From Bauldia sp. (GTDB lineage: Bacteria; Pseudomonadota; Alphaproteobacteria; Rhizobiales; Kaistiaceae): a DNA stretch of 64,000 bases. The translations under genes and the position numbers were made by a program. The notes under the pieces were generated by a model. The model was given only the letters and a program-made list of their open reading frames with translations. It did not search any database and was not told the origin of the DNA. The stretch is from contig JANQRX010000004.1 in assembly GCA_028284325.1 (NCBI GenBank), positions 1 to 64,000 of the forward strand, written 5' to 3'. Shown one piece after another: positions 46,591 through 54,671 of this stretch (positions within the stretch are counted from its first letter, which is position 1; each line of letters opens with the position of its first letter).

Positions 46591-48483
46591 ATGACCGGCA
46601 TCCTCTCCCCGCCGGCCGCACGTCTCGGTCTTCTCGCGCTTGTCGGCCTCGTGGCGCTTGCCGCCGTCTTCGGTGTGGTCGGCGCCTATCATCAGCCGCC
46701 CGACGGCCAGTCTGGTAGTCTCGCCGGGGCCATCGCCGCGCAGGATCTGCGGTTCTGGGTCCAGATCGTCACCGGGCTCGGCGCGTTCGTGATCGCCGCC
46801 TGGGTCTGGGCGCTGAAACCGCGCGACCCCGATGTCGGTCTGTTTGCCCTGTCCGGGCTGGCGACCCTGACGTTCACGTTCGCCTACATCGCACCGGGCG
46901 CGGTCGACGTATCGCTGCCGCCCGGCCTGCTCGACTTGCTCTTCAGGCTGAACTTCATTGGCGCGGTCGCGTTCGGCATCGTCATGCCGGTGCTCCTGAT
47001 GCGCTATCCGGCGCGCCTGCCCGGCTATCGCGTCCTGACGCTGGCCGTCGTCGGCGTCTTCGGGATCTGGTCATTCGTCGCCGTGATCGGGCCGCTGGAG
47101 CGGCTCGTCTGGGGCTACATGATCACGTTCCTTGAGATGCTCTGCATCTGCGCGGCCGTGATCGCCCAGTTCTTCGCGACACGCTCGCGGCCCACCGACC
47201 ATGCCATCGCCGTCTGGCTCGGCGTCTCGGTGCTGGTTGGTTCGGGCATCTTCATCGCCCTGATCGCCGCGCCGGCGGCGTTCGGCTATCCGCCGTTTGT
47301 CGACGAGCGCTACGCCTTCTCGTCGTTCCTGCTGATCTATATCGGCCTGGCCGTCGGCCTCACCCGGTACCGCCTCTTCGAACTCGGCGAATGGGCGTTC
47401 TACGTCCTGTTCTATGTTGTCGGCGCGCTCATCCTGCTGGCGATCGACCTCGTGCTCGTGGTCTTTATATCGGTCGACGCGCGTGTGGCGTTCGGCGCAG
47501 CACTGCTGCTCGTCGCACTCGCCTACCTGCCGGCGCGCGACTGGCTGTGGCGGCGCTTCCTGCAGATCCGCCGGCTCGACGAGCACGAACTGATCCAGTC
47601 GGTCATCGATGTAGCGTTCGAACCGGCCGAGGGTGCGCGCCATGATCGCTGGCGGGCCCTGTTCGGGAAGCTCTTCGATCCGCTGGAGATATCCGCCGGT
47701 GGTGACGGCGGCGAAGCGGCGGTGCGCGACGACGGCACCGGGCTCTTTGTGCCGGCAACCGCGCACATGCCGGCCATGGTGCTTCGGTATCCCTGGCGTG
47801 GCCGGAGCCTGTTCGGTCCCCGGCACCTGCGCACGGCGCGGCGTCTGGTCGATGTCATGCAGCGGGCCGAGGCCGGCCGGCATGCGTATGATCTGGGCGT
47901 TGCCGAGGAGCGTGCGCGGATCGCCCGCGACATGCACGACAACATCGGCTCGCAACTCCTGAGCGCCCTGCACAGCCCGGCGCTCGAGCGCAAGAACCTG
48001 ATGATCGGCCAGACGCTCAGCGATCTCCGCGACATCATCCGCAACGCCACCCGGCCGGGCCTTCCCCTGGAGGAGGCGCTCGCCGACCTTCGCGCCGAGA
48101 CGGCCGAGCGGCTGGAGCCGACCGACATCGTGCTCAGGTGGAGTGCAGCCTGCGACGACGACGCGGCCCTTTCGCCCGATGCCGCCCACGCGCTCCGCTC
48201 GCTGGTGCGCGAAGCCACGAGCAACATCATCCGCCACGCCGAAGCCTCCAGAGCTGATGTTTCGATCGACTGCTCGGATGGCGACATCCGCCTCAAGCTG
48301 AGCGACGACGGCGGCGGTTTCGATCCGGACGCCGTGACGGACGGCACGGGGCTCAACAACATGCAGGCCCGCGCGGAGGCGCTTGGCGGCGACTTCGAAC
48401 TCTCGTCCGGCGCCAGCGGCACGGACATCCAAGCGCGCTTGCCCTATACCGGTCGACGGGCGGTCGAGGCGACAACCGGCTGA
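46591..48483 (+). CDS. Membrane sensor histidine kinase (HisKA_3 type)
   Basis: 630 aa. N-terminal membrane domain with about eight to nine helices (residues 5-310), a linker, then a NarX/DesK-type kinase. Phospho-acceptor His is in ERARIARDMHDNIGSQLL at about residue 449; N-box REATSNIIRHAEAS; G-boxes LSDDGGGFD and GTGLNNMQARAEALGG. No periplasmic sensor domain is evident, so the stimulus is likely sensed in the membrane. Convergent with its probable partner regulator, 6 bp apart. Confidence 0.92.
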   Translation: MTGILSPPAARLGLLALVGLVALAAVFGVVGAYHQPPDGQSGSLAGAIAAQDLRFWVQIVTGLGAFVIAAWVWALKPRDPDVGLFALSGLATLTFTFAYIAPGAVDVSLPPGLLDLLFRLNFIGAVAFGIVMPVLLMRYPARLPGYRVLTLAVVGVFGIWSFVAVIGPLERLVWGYMITFLEMLCICAAVIAQFFATRSRPTDHAIAVWLGVSVLVGSGIFIALIAAPAAFGYPPFVDERYAFSSFLLIYIGLAVGLTRYRLFELGEWAFYVLFYVVGALILLAIDLVLVVFISVDARVAFGAALLLVALAYLPARDWLWRRFLQIRRLDEHELIQSVIDVAFEPAEGARHDRWRALFGKLFDPLEISAGGDGGEAAVRDDGTGLFVPATAHMPAMVLRYPWRGRSLFGPRHLRTARRLVDVMQRAEAGRHAYDLGVAEERARIARDMHDNIGSQLLSALHSPALERKNLMIGQTLSDLRDIIRNATRPGLPLEEALADLRAETAERLEPTDIVLRWSAACDDDAALSPDAAHALRSLVREATSNIIRHAEASRADVSIDCSDGDIRLKLSDDGGGFDPDAVTDGTGLNNMQARAEALGGDFELSSGASGTDIQARLPYTGRRAVEATTG

Positions 48484-48489
48484 GATGCC

Positions 48490-49137
48490 TCACCCGCCGT
48501 CGTCCATCGACACGTTCAGGCCCATGCGCGTGGCGTGCCAGGACGCCTCGGCGCGCGATGAGATGCCGAGCTTGCGGTAGATGTCCTTGATGTAGCCGGC
48601 GACGGTGTTCTCGGTCAGACCGAGTTGCCCCGCGACTTCGGCATTGCGCAGCCCGCGGGCGATCAGGGCCAGCACATCCGTTTCGCGCGGGGTGAGCTGC
48701 GTTTCGGCGCTCACCGGCCCGGTCTTGCGGAAATGGCTCATGATGCGGCGCGCGATCACCGGCGACAGCGCCGGAATGCCGTGGCTGATCTGGCGCAACT
48801 GGTGGGCCAGCACCGCGGCGTCCTGGTCCTTGAGCAGGTAGCCCTCCGCGCCCTGGGACAGCGCCGCGACCACATCCGCGTCGTCGCCCATCACGGTGGT
48901 GATGACGCAGACCGTTGCCGGGTGCGCTTGCCGCAGCCGCTTCAGCAGATCGAGACCCGAGCCGTCCGGCAATCTGAGATCGATCAGCGCCAGATCGGGC
49001 GCGGGTTCCATGGCGGCGAAGCCGGCGCTCAGGTCCCGGGCCTCGACGATCTCCGCCCCCGGAAACGCATCGCTGGCGATGGTGCCAAGCCATCGCCGCG
49101 TCTCCGCAACGTCTTCGAGGATCAGGATTCGCTTCAA
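48490..49137 (-). CDS. LuxR/NarL-type response regulator
   Basis: 215 aa from the TTG at 49137 (MKRILILEDVAETRRWLGTI); longer open frames upstream lack homology. REC domain with phospho-acceptor Asp in LALIDLRLPDGSGLD (about residue 53) and Lys in YLLKDQDA. HTH_LuxR domain LTPRETDVLALIARGLRNAE and TENTVAGYIKDIYRKLGISS. Expected partner of the adjacent kinase; divergent from the HAF autotransporter. Confidence 0.93.
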   Translation of the reverse strand: MKRILILEDVAETRRWLGTIASDAFPGAEIVEARDLSAGFAAMEPAPDLALIDLRLPDGSGLDLLKRLRQAHPATVCVITTVMGDDADVVAALSQGAEGYLLKDQDAAVLAHQLRQISHGIPALSPVIARRIMSHFRKTGPVSAETQLTPRETDVLALIARGLRNAEVAGQLGLTENTVAGYIKDIYRKLGISSRAEASWHATRMGLNVSMDDGG

Positions 49138-49236
49138 GCCTTTTGTACCTTGCTGCTTATACCTTGCTGTGCGCCGCTGCCCGTGTGGCACCGCGACCGG
49201 GTTGATCAAGAAAATCGCAGTCCGATCAAGGCCGTT

Positions 49237-49254
49237 ACCCCCTGTTCGAGGGGT
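49237..49254. promoter_or_regulatory. ACCCC-N8-GGGGT dyad between regulator and autotransporter genes
   Basis: ACCCCCTGTTCGAGGGGT, the same spacing as the site at 46456-46473. It is 100 bp from the regulator start and 144 bp from the autotransporter start, so it could control both divergent genes. Confidence 0.6.
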
Positions 49255-49397
49255 AGACCCTGCCACCACTGTTCATGTTTTTCGTCCCGAGGGAAGACGC
49301 CGCGTCTCCGGACACCTGTGCCTGTCGCCAGCATCCGGAGGCCGGTGGAGTGAGTTTTTCCGGACGACCGCACAGGCAGGCGGGAACGGAGACAGTC

Positions 49398-51449
49398 GTG
49401 TACACCGGCAACGCAAGATGCATCTGTGCCACCCTGGCGCTTCTGGGCCTTGGATCGGCGGCGAACGCCCAGGACCTCCTGACCTACGACAACGGCACCA
49501 ACATCGCCGGACACGACGTCTCCGGCGACGGCTCCGTCGTGGTCGGCAAATGGGACAGCCAGGCGATGCGCTGGACGGAGGCGACCGGACCCGTCCAGAT
49601 CGACGGACAGGAAGCCCACGGCATCTCGGCCGACGGCACCACGATCGTCGGCTTCGAGATCATGCCGAACGGCGACGATCGCGCCTTCCGCTCGACCCAG
49701 GCGGGCGGGTTCGAGCTTCTCGACAACACCTGGGCCGACGGCTCTGGCATACTCGAGGAGTCGATCGCCTACGATGTCTCGGGCGACGGTTCGGTGATCG
49801 TCGGCCGGGGATTCGACTGGACGACGGTGGAGGGGCGCGCGATCTACTGGACGCCCCAGGGCGTCAAGAGTCTGGGCGTGTTCAACGGCGGCAACTCGTC
49901 GTTCGCCTATGCGGTGTCCGCCGACGGCAAAACGATCGTCGGCAGCTCCAACAGCAGCAGCCCCGGCCAGACGGCGTTCTCGTGGACAGAGCAGAGCGGG
50001 CTTGTCAGCCTCGGCCGCCTGAACAACGGCACCGTGTCGGAAGCGCGCGGCGTCTCCGACGACGGCAGTGTCATTGTCGGCCAGGCGGCCGACGGCGCCG
50101 CCCTTCAGTCGCTGCGCGCGGTGCGCTGGGTGAACGGCGGTGCGATCGAATCTCTGGGCGGGCTGTTCACCGGCGGCAGTTCGCAGGCGCACGCGGTCTC
50201 CGGCAACGGCCTGGTGATCGTCGGAGCCGCCAACGAGCTCTCCGGGTTCGCGCTTCGGGCGATGCGCCACACCGATGCCGACGGGATGGAAACGGTGGAG
50301 GACTGGCTGCGCCGCAACGGCGTCACCATCCCCAGCAACATCACCCAGATGGCGCACGGCGTCAGCGAGGACGGCTCGGTGATCGTCGGCGAAGCCTATG
50401 ACAACCGGATGTTCATCGCGCGGGGGCCGGCCGCGACGGGTGGCGGCAACGACTCGGGTGGTGGTGGCAACGAGGGCGGTGGCGATCAGGGCGGTGGCGG
50501 CAATCAGGGCAACGGCATCGTCACCCTCGAGGATGTCGCCGAGTCGCTCACGGGCACGAGCGCTGCCGTCGGCTCGGCGCTGTCGAACCTGGACACGCTG
50601 CTCAACGGCGCCGGCAGCCGTCCGCTCGACCGGCGAGTCGACCCGGGACGTTCAACGATGTGGATGACCGGTGATCTGGGCCTGTTCGACGCCGGGTTGT
50701 GGGACGGCGGTCTTGGCCTCGCCGAAATCGGCTTCGGACACAACACGGGGCCGGTCCAGATCAACGCCTCGTTCGGCCTTGGTCGCAGCGGCACCAATAC
50801 GACGCTCGGCGGCAACACCCGCATCGGTACGGTATCGGCCAAGATCGAGGCCGCATCGCGGCTGGTGCCGACACGGGACGGCGGCCTCTGGGGCGTGGTG
50901 ACCGGAACGGGCGTTTTCGGCCGTGCGGACATCAGCCGCAACTACCTCGCCAATGCCGGCGCCGTCGTGACCTCCTCCGGCGAAACGGACCTTGCAGGCT
51001 ACGGCGTACGGGCGCGCCTGCAGTGGGAGAACGCCGTGCCCCATGTCTCGCCCTACGGCGAACTGTCGTGGTCGGAGGCCTGCCTGGGCAGCTACACCGA
51101 AACCGGAGGTCCCTTCCCCGCCGCCTTCAACCGGCGCTGCCAGTCGAAGGCGCTGCTGCGCTATGGCGCCGATGCGACGGTGCCGGTCAGCGACCGCCTG
51201 CGCCTCATCGGCACGCTCGAAGGTGTTCTTAACGTAGGCGGCAGCACCGCCCCCGGATCGGGCCAGCTTGTCGGGCTCCAGACGTTCTCGGTCCCGGGCG
51301 CCGGCAACCGGAACGCCTGGGTGCGCGGCGGCGTCGGTTTCGAAACGAACGTCACCGAGCGCGCAGTGTTCAGCCTCATGGCCAACGGCACCGCGGGCGG
51401 CGGCACCACGAGCGCGTGGCTCTCGGCCCACCTTCGTTCGGTCTTCTAG
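49398..51449 (+). CDS. HAF-repeat autotransporter
   Basis: 683 aa from the GTG at 49398 (MYTGNARCICATLALLGLGS, signal cleavage near ANAQD), with GGAG upstream. The passenger has seven HAF-type repeats, each with a core like AHDVSGDGSVVVG or ARGVSDDGSVIVG, spanning about residues 25-340. A Gly/Asn/Asp-rich linker (about 345-375) leads to a C-terminal beta-barrel of about 260 residues ending HLRSVF, the usual aromatic BAM end. Surface display is expected; ligand unknown. Upstream leader carries the shared dyad. Confidence 0.9.
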   Translation: MYTGNARCICATLALLGLGSAANAQDLLTYDNGTNIAGHDVSGDGSVVVGKWDSQAMRWTEATGPVQIDGQEAHGISADGTTIVGFEIMPNGDDRAFRSTQAGGFELLDNTWADGSGILEESIAYDVSGDGSVIVGRGFDWTTVEGRAIYWTPQGVKSLGVFNGGNSSFAYAVSADGKTIVGSSNSSSPGQTAFSWTEQSGLVSLGRLNNGTVSEARGVSDDGSVIVGQAADGAALQSLRAVRWVNGGAIESLGGLFTGGSSQAHAVSGNGLVIVGAANELSGFALRAMRHTDADGMETVEDWLRRNGVTIPSNITQMAHGVSEDGSVIVGEAYDNRMFIARGPAATGGGNDSGGGGNEGGGDQGGGGNQGNGIVTLEDVAESLTGTSAAVGSALSNLDTLLNGAGSRPLDRRVDPGRSTMWMTGDLGLFDAGLWDGGLGLAEIGFGHNTGPVQINASFGLGRSGTNTTLGGNTRIGTVSAKIEAASRLVPTRDGGLWGVVTGTGVFGRADISRNYLANAGAVVTSSGETDLAGYGVRARLQWENAVPHVSPYGELSWSEACLGSYTETGGPFPAAFNRRCQSKALLRYGADATVPVSDRLRLIGTLEGVLNVGGSTAPGSGQLVGLQTFSVPGAGNRNAWVRGGVGFETNVTERAVFSLMANGTAGGGTTSAWLSAHLRSVF

Positions 51450-51602
51450 GACGGGCCCGGTCGGTTGGCCGGCGCCGGTGACGTGCGGTCCCATAGCCGA
51501 ACGAGGATCAGGCAGCCCGTAGCCGCGTGAGAGACCGTTTCCGGCGAACGGCGTCACGCGCCTTGCGCGACGCCGCCCTTGGCCGTCAGACCGGAGCCGG
51601 CC

Positions 51603-51782
51603 TTACCAGGTCTGGTAGGACGAGGCCCGGTTGTTCATCAGCGCCCCGAAACCCGGCGTGTCGGTCGTGATGACCCGGCAGAAGCCGCCGTAACCCGGGT
51701 CCACGCACAGCCGGATGCCGGCGCCGCCGAACACGCGGATCGACGAGATCCTATCGTCAGCCCGGATGCTGTGTTTCCGCAT
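51603..51782 (-). pseudogene. 5'-truncated remnant of a crystallin-like/peptidase inhibitor I36 protein
   Basis: 59 codons encode the end of a beta/gamma-crystallin-like domain: DDRISSIRVFGGAGIRLCVD, then CRVITTDTPGF and NNRASSYQTW. Complete family members have a signal peptide and a first half that is missing here. An ATG at 51782 exists but the frame overlaps the end of the membrane-protein gene. It marks a rearrangement boundary. Confidence 0.6.
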
Positions 51783-52398
51783 AGGCGCTCGGGCTCAGAC
51801 GAAAGAAACCTCGGTATCGCTGCCAAGCTTGCCTTGAATCGATAGCTCCGCTTTCCAGTTCGACGATCAGGATGCCGAGTTGTTGTGCACGAAAATCATG
51901 GAGTCGCTGACGCGCGTCGAACCCGAGCTTCTGCGTTGCGGCGGGCACGGCGATCGATAACGCGGCGAAGAAGACAAGCAACAGGCTTGTGCTGCGCTTC
52001 AATGCATGGCCACCGCTTTGCTCAGGTGCGGTCGCACGCTCATTGAGGACGGCGAGGAACAGTACGAACAGAAGGATGAACCACTCAACCATAGCAGTGA
52101 ACGTAGAATAGCGTCGGTTCACTCGCTCGTGAGACTGCTCCCGAGTCATTTGATTCTTGAACTCCTTTAAAAAACTGAGCTTCACTATCTCGTCGCGAGC
52201 ACTCGTTTCCAATGTATCCGGCTGATTCGCCAAGCTCCGAATGCGTGCATCATAGCTCTGGCTTAACTGATTAACCTGAGCGCTTGTTTGCTCAGTCTCC
52301 TGGTAGAAATACCAAAACTGAACAAATATAAACAATGATATGCTAGCCATCGTAAATATGGCGATGATTATAGCAACTATGTTTAGATTTAACTTCAT
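51757..52398 (-). CDS. Uncharacterised three-helix membrane protein
   Basis: 213 aa from the ATG at 52398 (MKLNLNIVAIIIAIFTMASI). One N-terminal membrane helix, a polar helical segment of about 70 residues (TSAQVNQLSQSYDARIRSLA), two adjacent membrane helices (VEWFILLFVLFLAVL and LLLVFFAALSIAVPA), then a charged cytosolic tail. The 2TM plus helical tail resembles SLATT-type effector proteins of defence loci, but I see no diagnostic motif. DNA is markedly AT-richer than the surroundings. Confidence 0.6.
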   Translation of the reverse strand: MKLNLNIVAIIIAIFTMASISLFIFVQFWYFYQETEQTSAQVNQLSQSYDARIRSLANQPDTLETSARDEIVKLSFLKEFKNQMTREQSHERVNRRYSTFTAMVEWFILLFVLFLAVLNERATAPEQSGGHALKRSTSLLLVFFAALSIAVPAATQKLGFDARQRLHDFRAQQLGILIVELESGAIDSRQAWQRYRGFFRLSPSAYAETQHPG

Positions 52399-52871
52399 AC
52401 AGAAATTCACTCGAGGATCAATACATGTGATTCTTGGATCAATCGACAATCAAAAATTCAGAGAAATGAAGAATGAACAAGTCGACACAGCAGTTATAAA
52501 TCAACGATTCTCATCGATCTGTATCAGAACATCAGGCAAATAAACACGCCATGGAGATCCGCTAGAATACGATAGCAAGGCTTGCAGGGCAGGTACACAA
52601 AAACCTATCGATCACAACAGCGACGCGCGAGCATGGCGAAGACGTACAAATCGTTACCCTCCTAGTGAGCTCGCCGCTTGGCCTAATAGTTTCCCGAGTG
52701 GGTATCTCAACAGGGCGGCCAAGCTTCGCAGAAGCATCAATCCGCAGCGACGAACTACACGACTTCGCGATCCGCCTCCCAAGCCTGATCGATGAACCGG
52801 AACGAAGCACCTAAGCGGTGCGACGATGCCTAGACTAGTGTCGAAACGCCGCTCCTGAAGAACACCTTGTT
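52399..52871. other. AT-rich non-coding stretch with a possible gene fragment
   Basis: No convincing gene. On the plus strand, 52567-52815 is an open frame without a usable start (peptide includes QIVTLLVSSPLGLIVSRVGI) that could be the tail of a decayed gene. Codon use and lack of homology features keep this uncertain. Confidence 0.35.
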
Positions 52872-52922
52872 CTGGTGCGGGCGGCCGGGATCGAACCTGC
52901 AAGGGGGTTGCCCGAGGGATTT
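52872..52922. repeat. Second copy of the tRNA-Leu 3' end (putative att site)
   Basis: Direct repeat of the 3' end of the tRNA-Leu gene at 54414-54467. The first 26 bp are identical (including the CCA complement and T-arm), then one mismatch, 15 identical bp, a 3-nt gap and 9 more identical bp. Such duplications arise when an element integrates into a tRNA 3' end. The unit between the copies is about 1.54 kb. Confidence 0.8.
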
Positions 52923-52970
52923 ACGATCGTGAACGGTGCACTTATCTATTTGATATTATACAATTTCTTG

Positions 52971-54287
52971 TCACCGCTCGCCGTCGGCATCCAGAATAGT
53001 CCTACCAGTCAGGTTTCTCGGGAGGCGACCTGTCGCCTGGGCTTCTGCGATGATCGCAGCGTTCGGATCCGGATGCTCCTTAATAGCTTCACCAAAAACG
53101 GAAGCTCTCAGTATCTGAGCCACAAGGAGATCCATGTCGTGAATAGGATCCTCCCCGTAGCTATCGTAGTAGCGAGCGTATTTTCGGGAGTCATATACAT
53201 CGGGGGCACCGCCGTGGATCACGGCCGCCCGCAAATCCATCAATAGGCTCAAGCGCGCATGCGAGACGTGACTGCCAATCGTCGAGCGAACTCCGTCAAT
53301 GACAGTCTCTGTCCTGTCCTTGCCGAGGGCAGCGTCCAAAGTCATGCAAAGAACGGGGAAGCGCTCGGATAGCTCCAAGAACCAAGCACGGTAGAAGTAC
53401 TCAAGGGCGTGAAGCTGACGACGGCTCGCTCGGTCGCCCTTGATGATCTTCGCAGAAAGTCGGGCGAGCCAAGGGTGATCACTCTCAGTAATCGTGATGT
53501 GGTTCATCAAAGGCGGTGTATGAGGCTCCCCGAACGATATGGTTATACCGTTGTCACCAAGCGTTGCTTGGCCGCCCTCCAACTTTCGAATGTTGAACTG
53601 GTGTCTATATCGATGGCGAGGGGTCAATGCGACACCGCCCAAAACAGCGGCACGCATCCGCTCGGCAGCACGGACAACGGGCGAGCGAACTCCCAACCAA
53701 GCAGAGGGTGACCAAATCTCACCCTTCCAATCCCTAAGCGGCGGAAACTGCGTCGGCGTCAACTGGTCCACGTCAACAGGCCCCAACAAGTGCGACCGAC
53801 AGAGTGAGTCCGGGGTCGTCAGGAAGAACGCCTCTGAGTGAAACTCTGAACTGATCTTGACGGTTGCAAGCGGAAATAGGGTCAGCTTGTCCTGCGGCTT
53901 GAAGATGGACGATGCTGCGAGTGCATCCGCTAGCGCATTCTTAGCATTCTCAGATACGTGCCGGTCGTATGTCCCCTCGATCGTCCTCAGGAACACATCG
54001 TGCGCCAAGTATCCGAAGTTCTCCGAAATAAAATCCTGCAGCATCGACCTAATGGTGTCGACGGCCAGATACCGGAGGTATGGGGGGCCGATCCTGCGAA
54101 CGAACAGCGATGCTCGGACAAGCCTCTTTCGACTGTAAAAAATACACACCCCGAACCGTCGCTCCCAAAGCGGCGCGCCCGGCTCGCCGAAAGAAAACGA
54201 AGCCAATTGGCCATCGTCACCGCTCGATTCGGTAATCGCTTGCAGCAGCAACTCTACGGCCTCTCGATGACTCCGGTTGTGGGCCAC
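52971..54287 (-). CDS. Uncharacterised protein with C-terminal HEPN-like domain, island cargo
   Basis: 438 aa, GTG start with GAGG 7 nt upstream. N-terminal 260 residues not recognised (ASFSFGEPGAPLWERRFGVC, ALTPRHRYRHQFNIRKLEGG). The C-terminal half is helical (LHALEYFYRAWFLELSERFP) and carries DLRAAVIHGG, an Rx4H motif typical of HEPN ribonucleases, here closest in look to Apea-like HEPN. It is the only gene between the tRNA-Leu direct repeats; no integrase or antitoxin partner is present. A defence or toxin role is inference. Confidence 0.65.
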   Translation of the reverse strand: MAHNRSHREAVELLLQAITESSGDDGQLASFSFGEPGAPLWERRFGVCIFYSRKRLVRASLFVRRIGPPYLRYLAVDTIRSMLQDFISENFGYLAHDVFLRTIEGTYDRHVSENAKNALADALAASSIFKPQDKLTLFPLATVKISSEFHSEAFFLTTPDSLCRSHLLGPVDVDQLTPTQFPPLRDWKGEIWSPSAWLGVRSPVVRAAERMRAAVLGGVALTPRHRYRHQFNIRKLEGGQATLGDNGITISFGEPHTPPLMNHITITESDHPWLARLSAKIIKGDRASRRQLHALEYFYRAWFLELSERFPVLCMTLDAALGKDRTETVIDGVRSTIGSHVSHARLSLLMDLRAAVIHGGAPDVYDSRKYARYYDSYGEDPIHDMDLLVAQILRASVFGEAIKEHPDPNAAIIAEAQATGRLPRNLTGRTILDADGER

Positions 54288-54414
54288 TCGGTTGCCTCGG
54301 TATTGTGATCCGGTTCGCCGTCAGGTGTTCTATCGCTCGTGGAGCAAGGGGAGAAGGCCGAGCGGACGCTGCATCCGACACGCTGAGGGCTCCACGGCCT
54401 CGAACGGATCGCGC

Positions 54415-54503
54415 TGGTGCGGGCGGCCGGGATCGAACCGGCAAGGGGGTTGCCCCCCGAGGGATTTTAAGTCCCTTGCGTCTACCAATTCCGCCACGCC
54501 CGC
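54415..54503 (-). tRNA. tRNA-Leu (TAA), integration target
   Basis: An 89-nt class II tRNA with encoded CCA: acceptor GCGGGCG/CGCCCGC, anticodon loop CTTAAAA with anticodon TAA, long variable arm, T-arm GGTTCGATCCC. Intact. Its 3' end is repeated at 52872-52922, making it the attachment-site tRNA of the adjoining island. Confidence 0.96.
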
Positions 54504-54593
54504 ACGCCGACCGGGGTAAGCCCGGCGGCTGGCGAACGCAAGCGCGGCCGGTCCCGGCAACGTCATTCCCCGCGCTGTCGGGCACCGCAGAAG

Positions 54594-54656
54594 ATATCGT
54601 AAGATATATCTCTTGACAGAGCGTCCGTGCCGCTTATCTGTGTATCGTAAGATACA
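54594..54656 (+). promoter_or_regulatory. Promoter of the PadR regulator flanked by two operators
   Basis: Two related palindromes: ATATC-GTAA-GATAT (54594-54607) and TGTATC-GTAA-GATACA (54641-54656), centres 48 bp apart. Between them lies TTGACA (54613-54618), 16-nt spacer, TATCTG (54635-54640). The second palindrome begins right after the -10 box. The arrangement is typical of autorepression by the PadR protein encoded 16 bp downstream. Confidence 0.7.
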
Positions 54657-54671
54657 TCATAAGGAATGAAC

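Noticed and set aside
50433-50520. Repeats of GGTGGC/GGCAAC resembling a satellite or CRISPR-like array
   Set aside because: They are in frame and encode the Gly/Asn/Asp-rich linker of the HAF autotransporter; there are no spacers.
52340-52543. 67-codon plus-strand open frame
   Set aside because: Its first part is antisense to the membrane protein gene, and it has no Shine-Dalgarno or recognisable features.
52567-52815. Open frame without start on the plus strand in the AT-rich region
   Set aside because: It has no ATG/GTG/TTG in a useful place, no ribosome-binding site and no recognisable motif; kept only as a possible decayed gene within the gap entry.
52872-52922. Partial tRNA-Leu copy as a functional tRNA gene
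   Set aside because: It lacks the acceptor 5' strand, D-arm and anticodon arm; only the 3' end is present, so it is an att-type repeat and not a tRNA.
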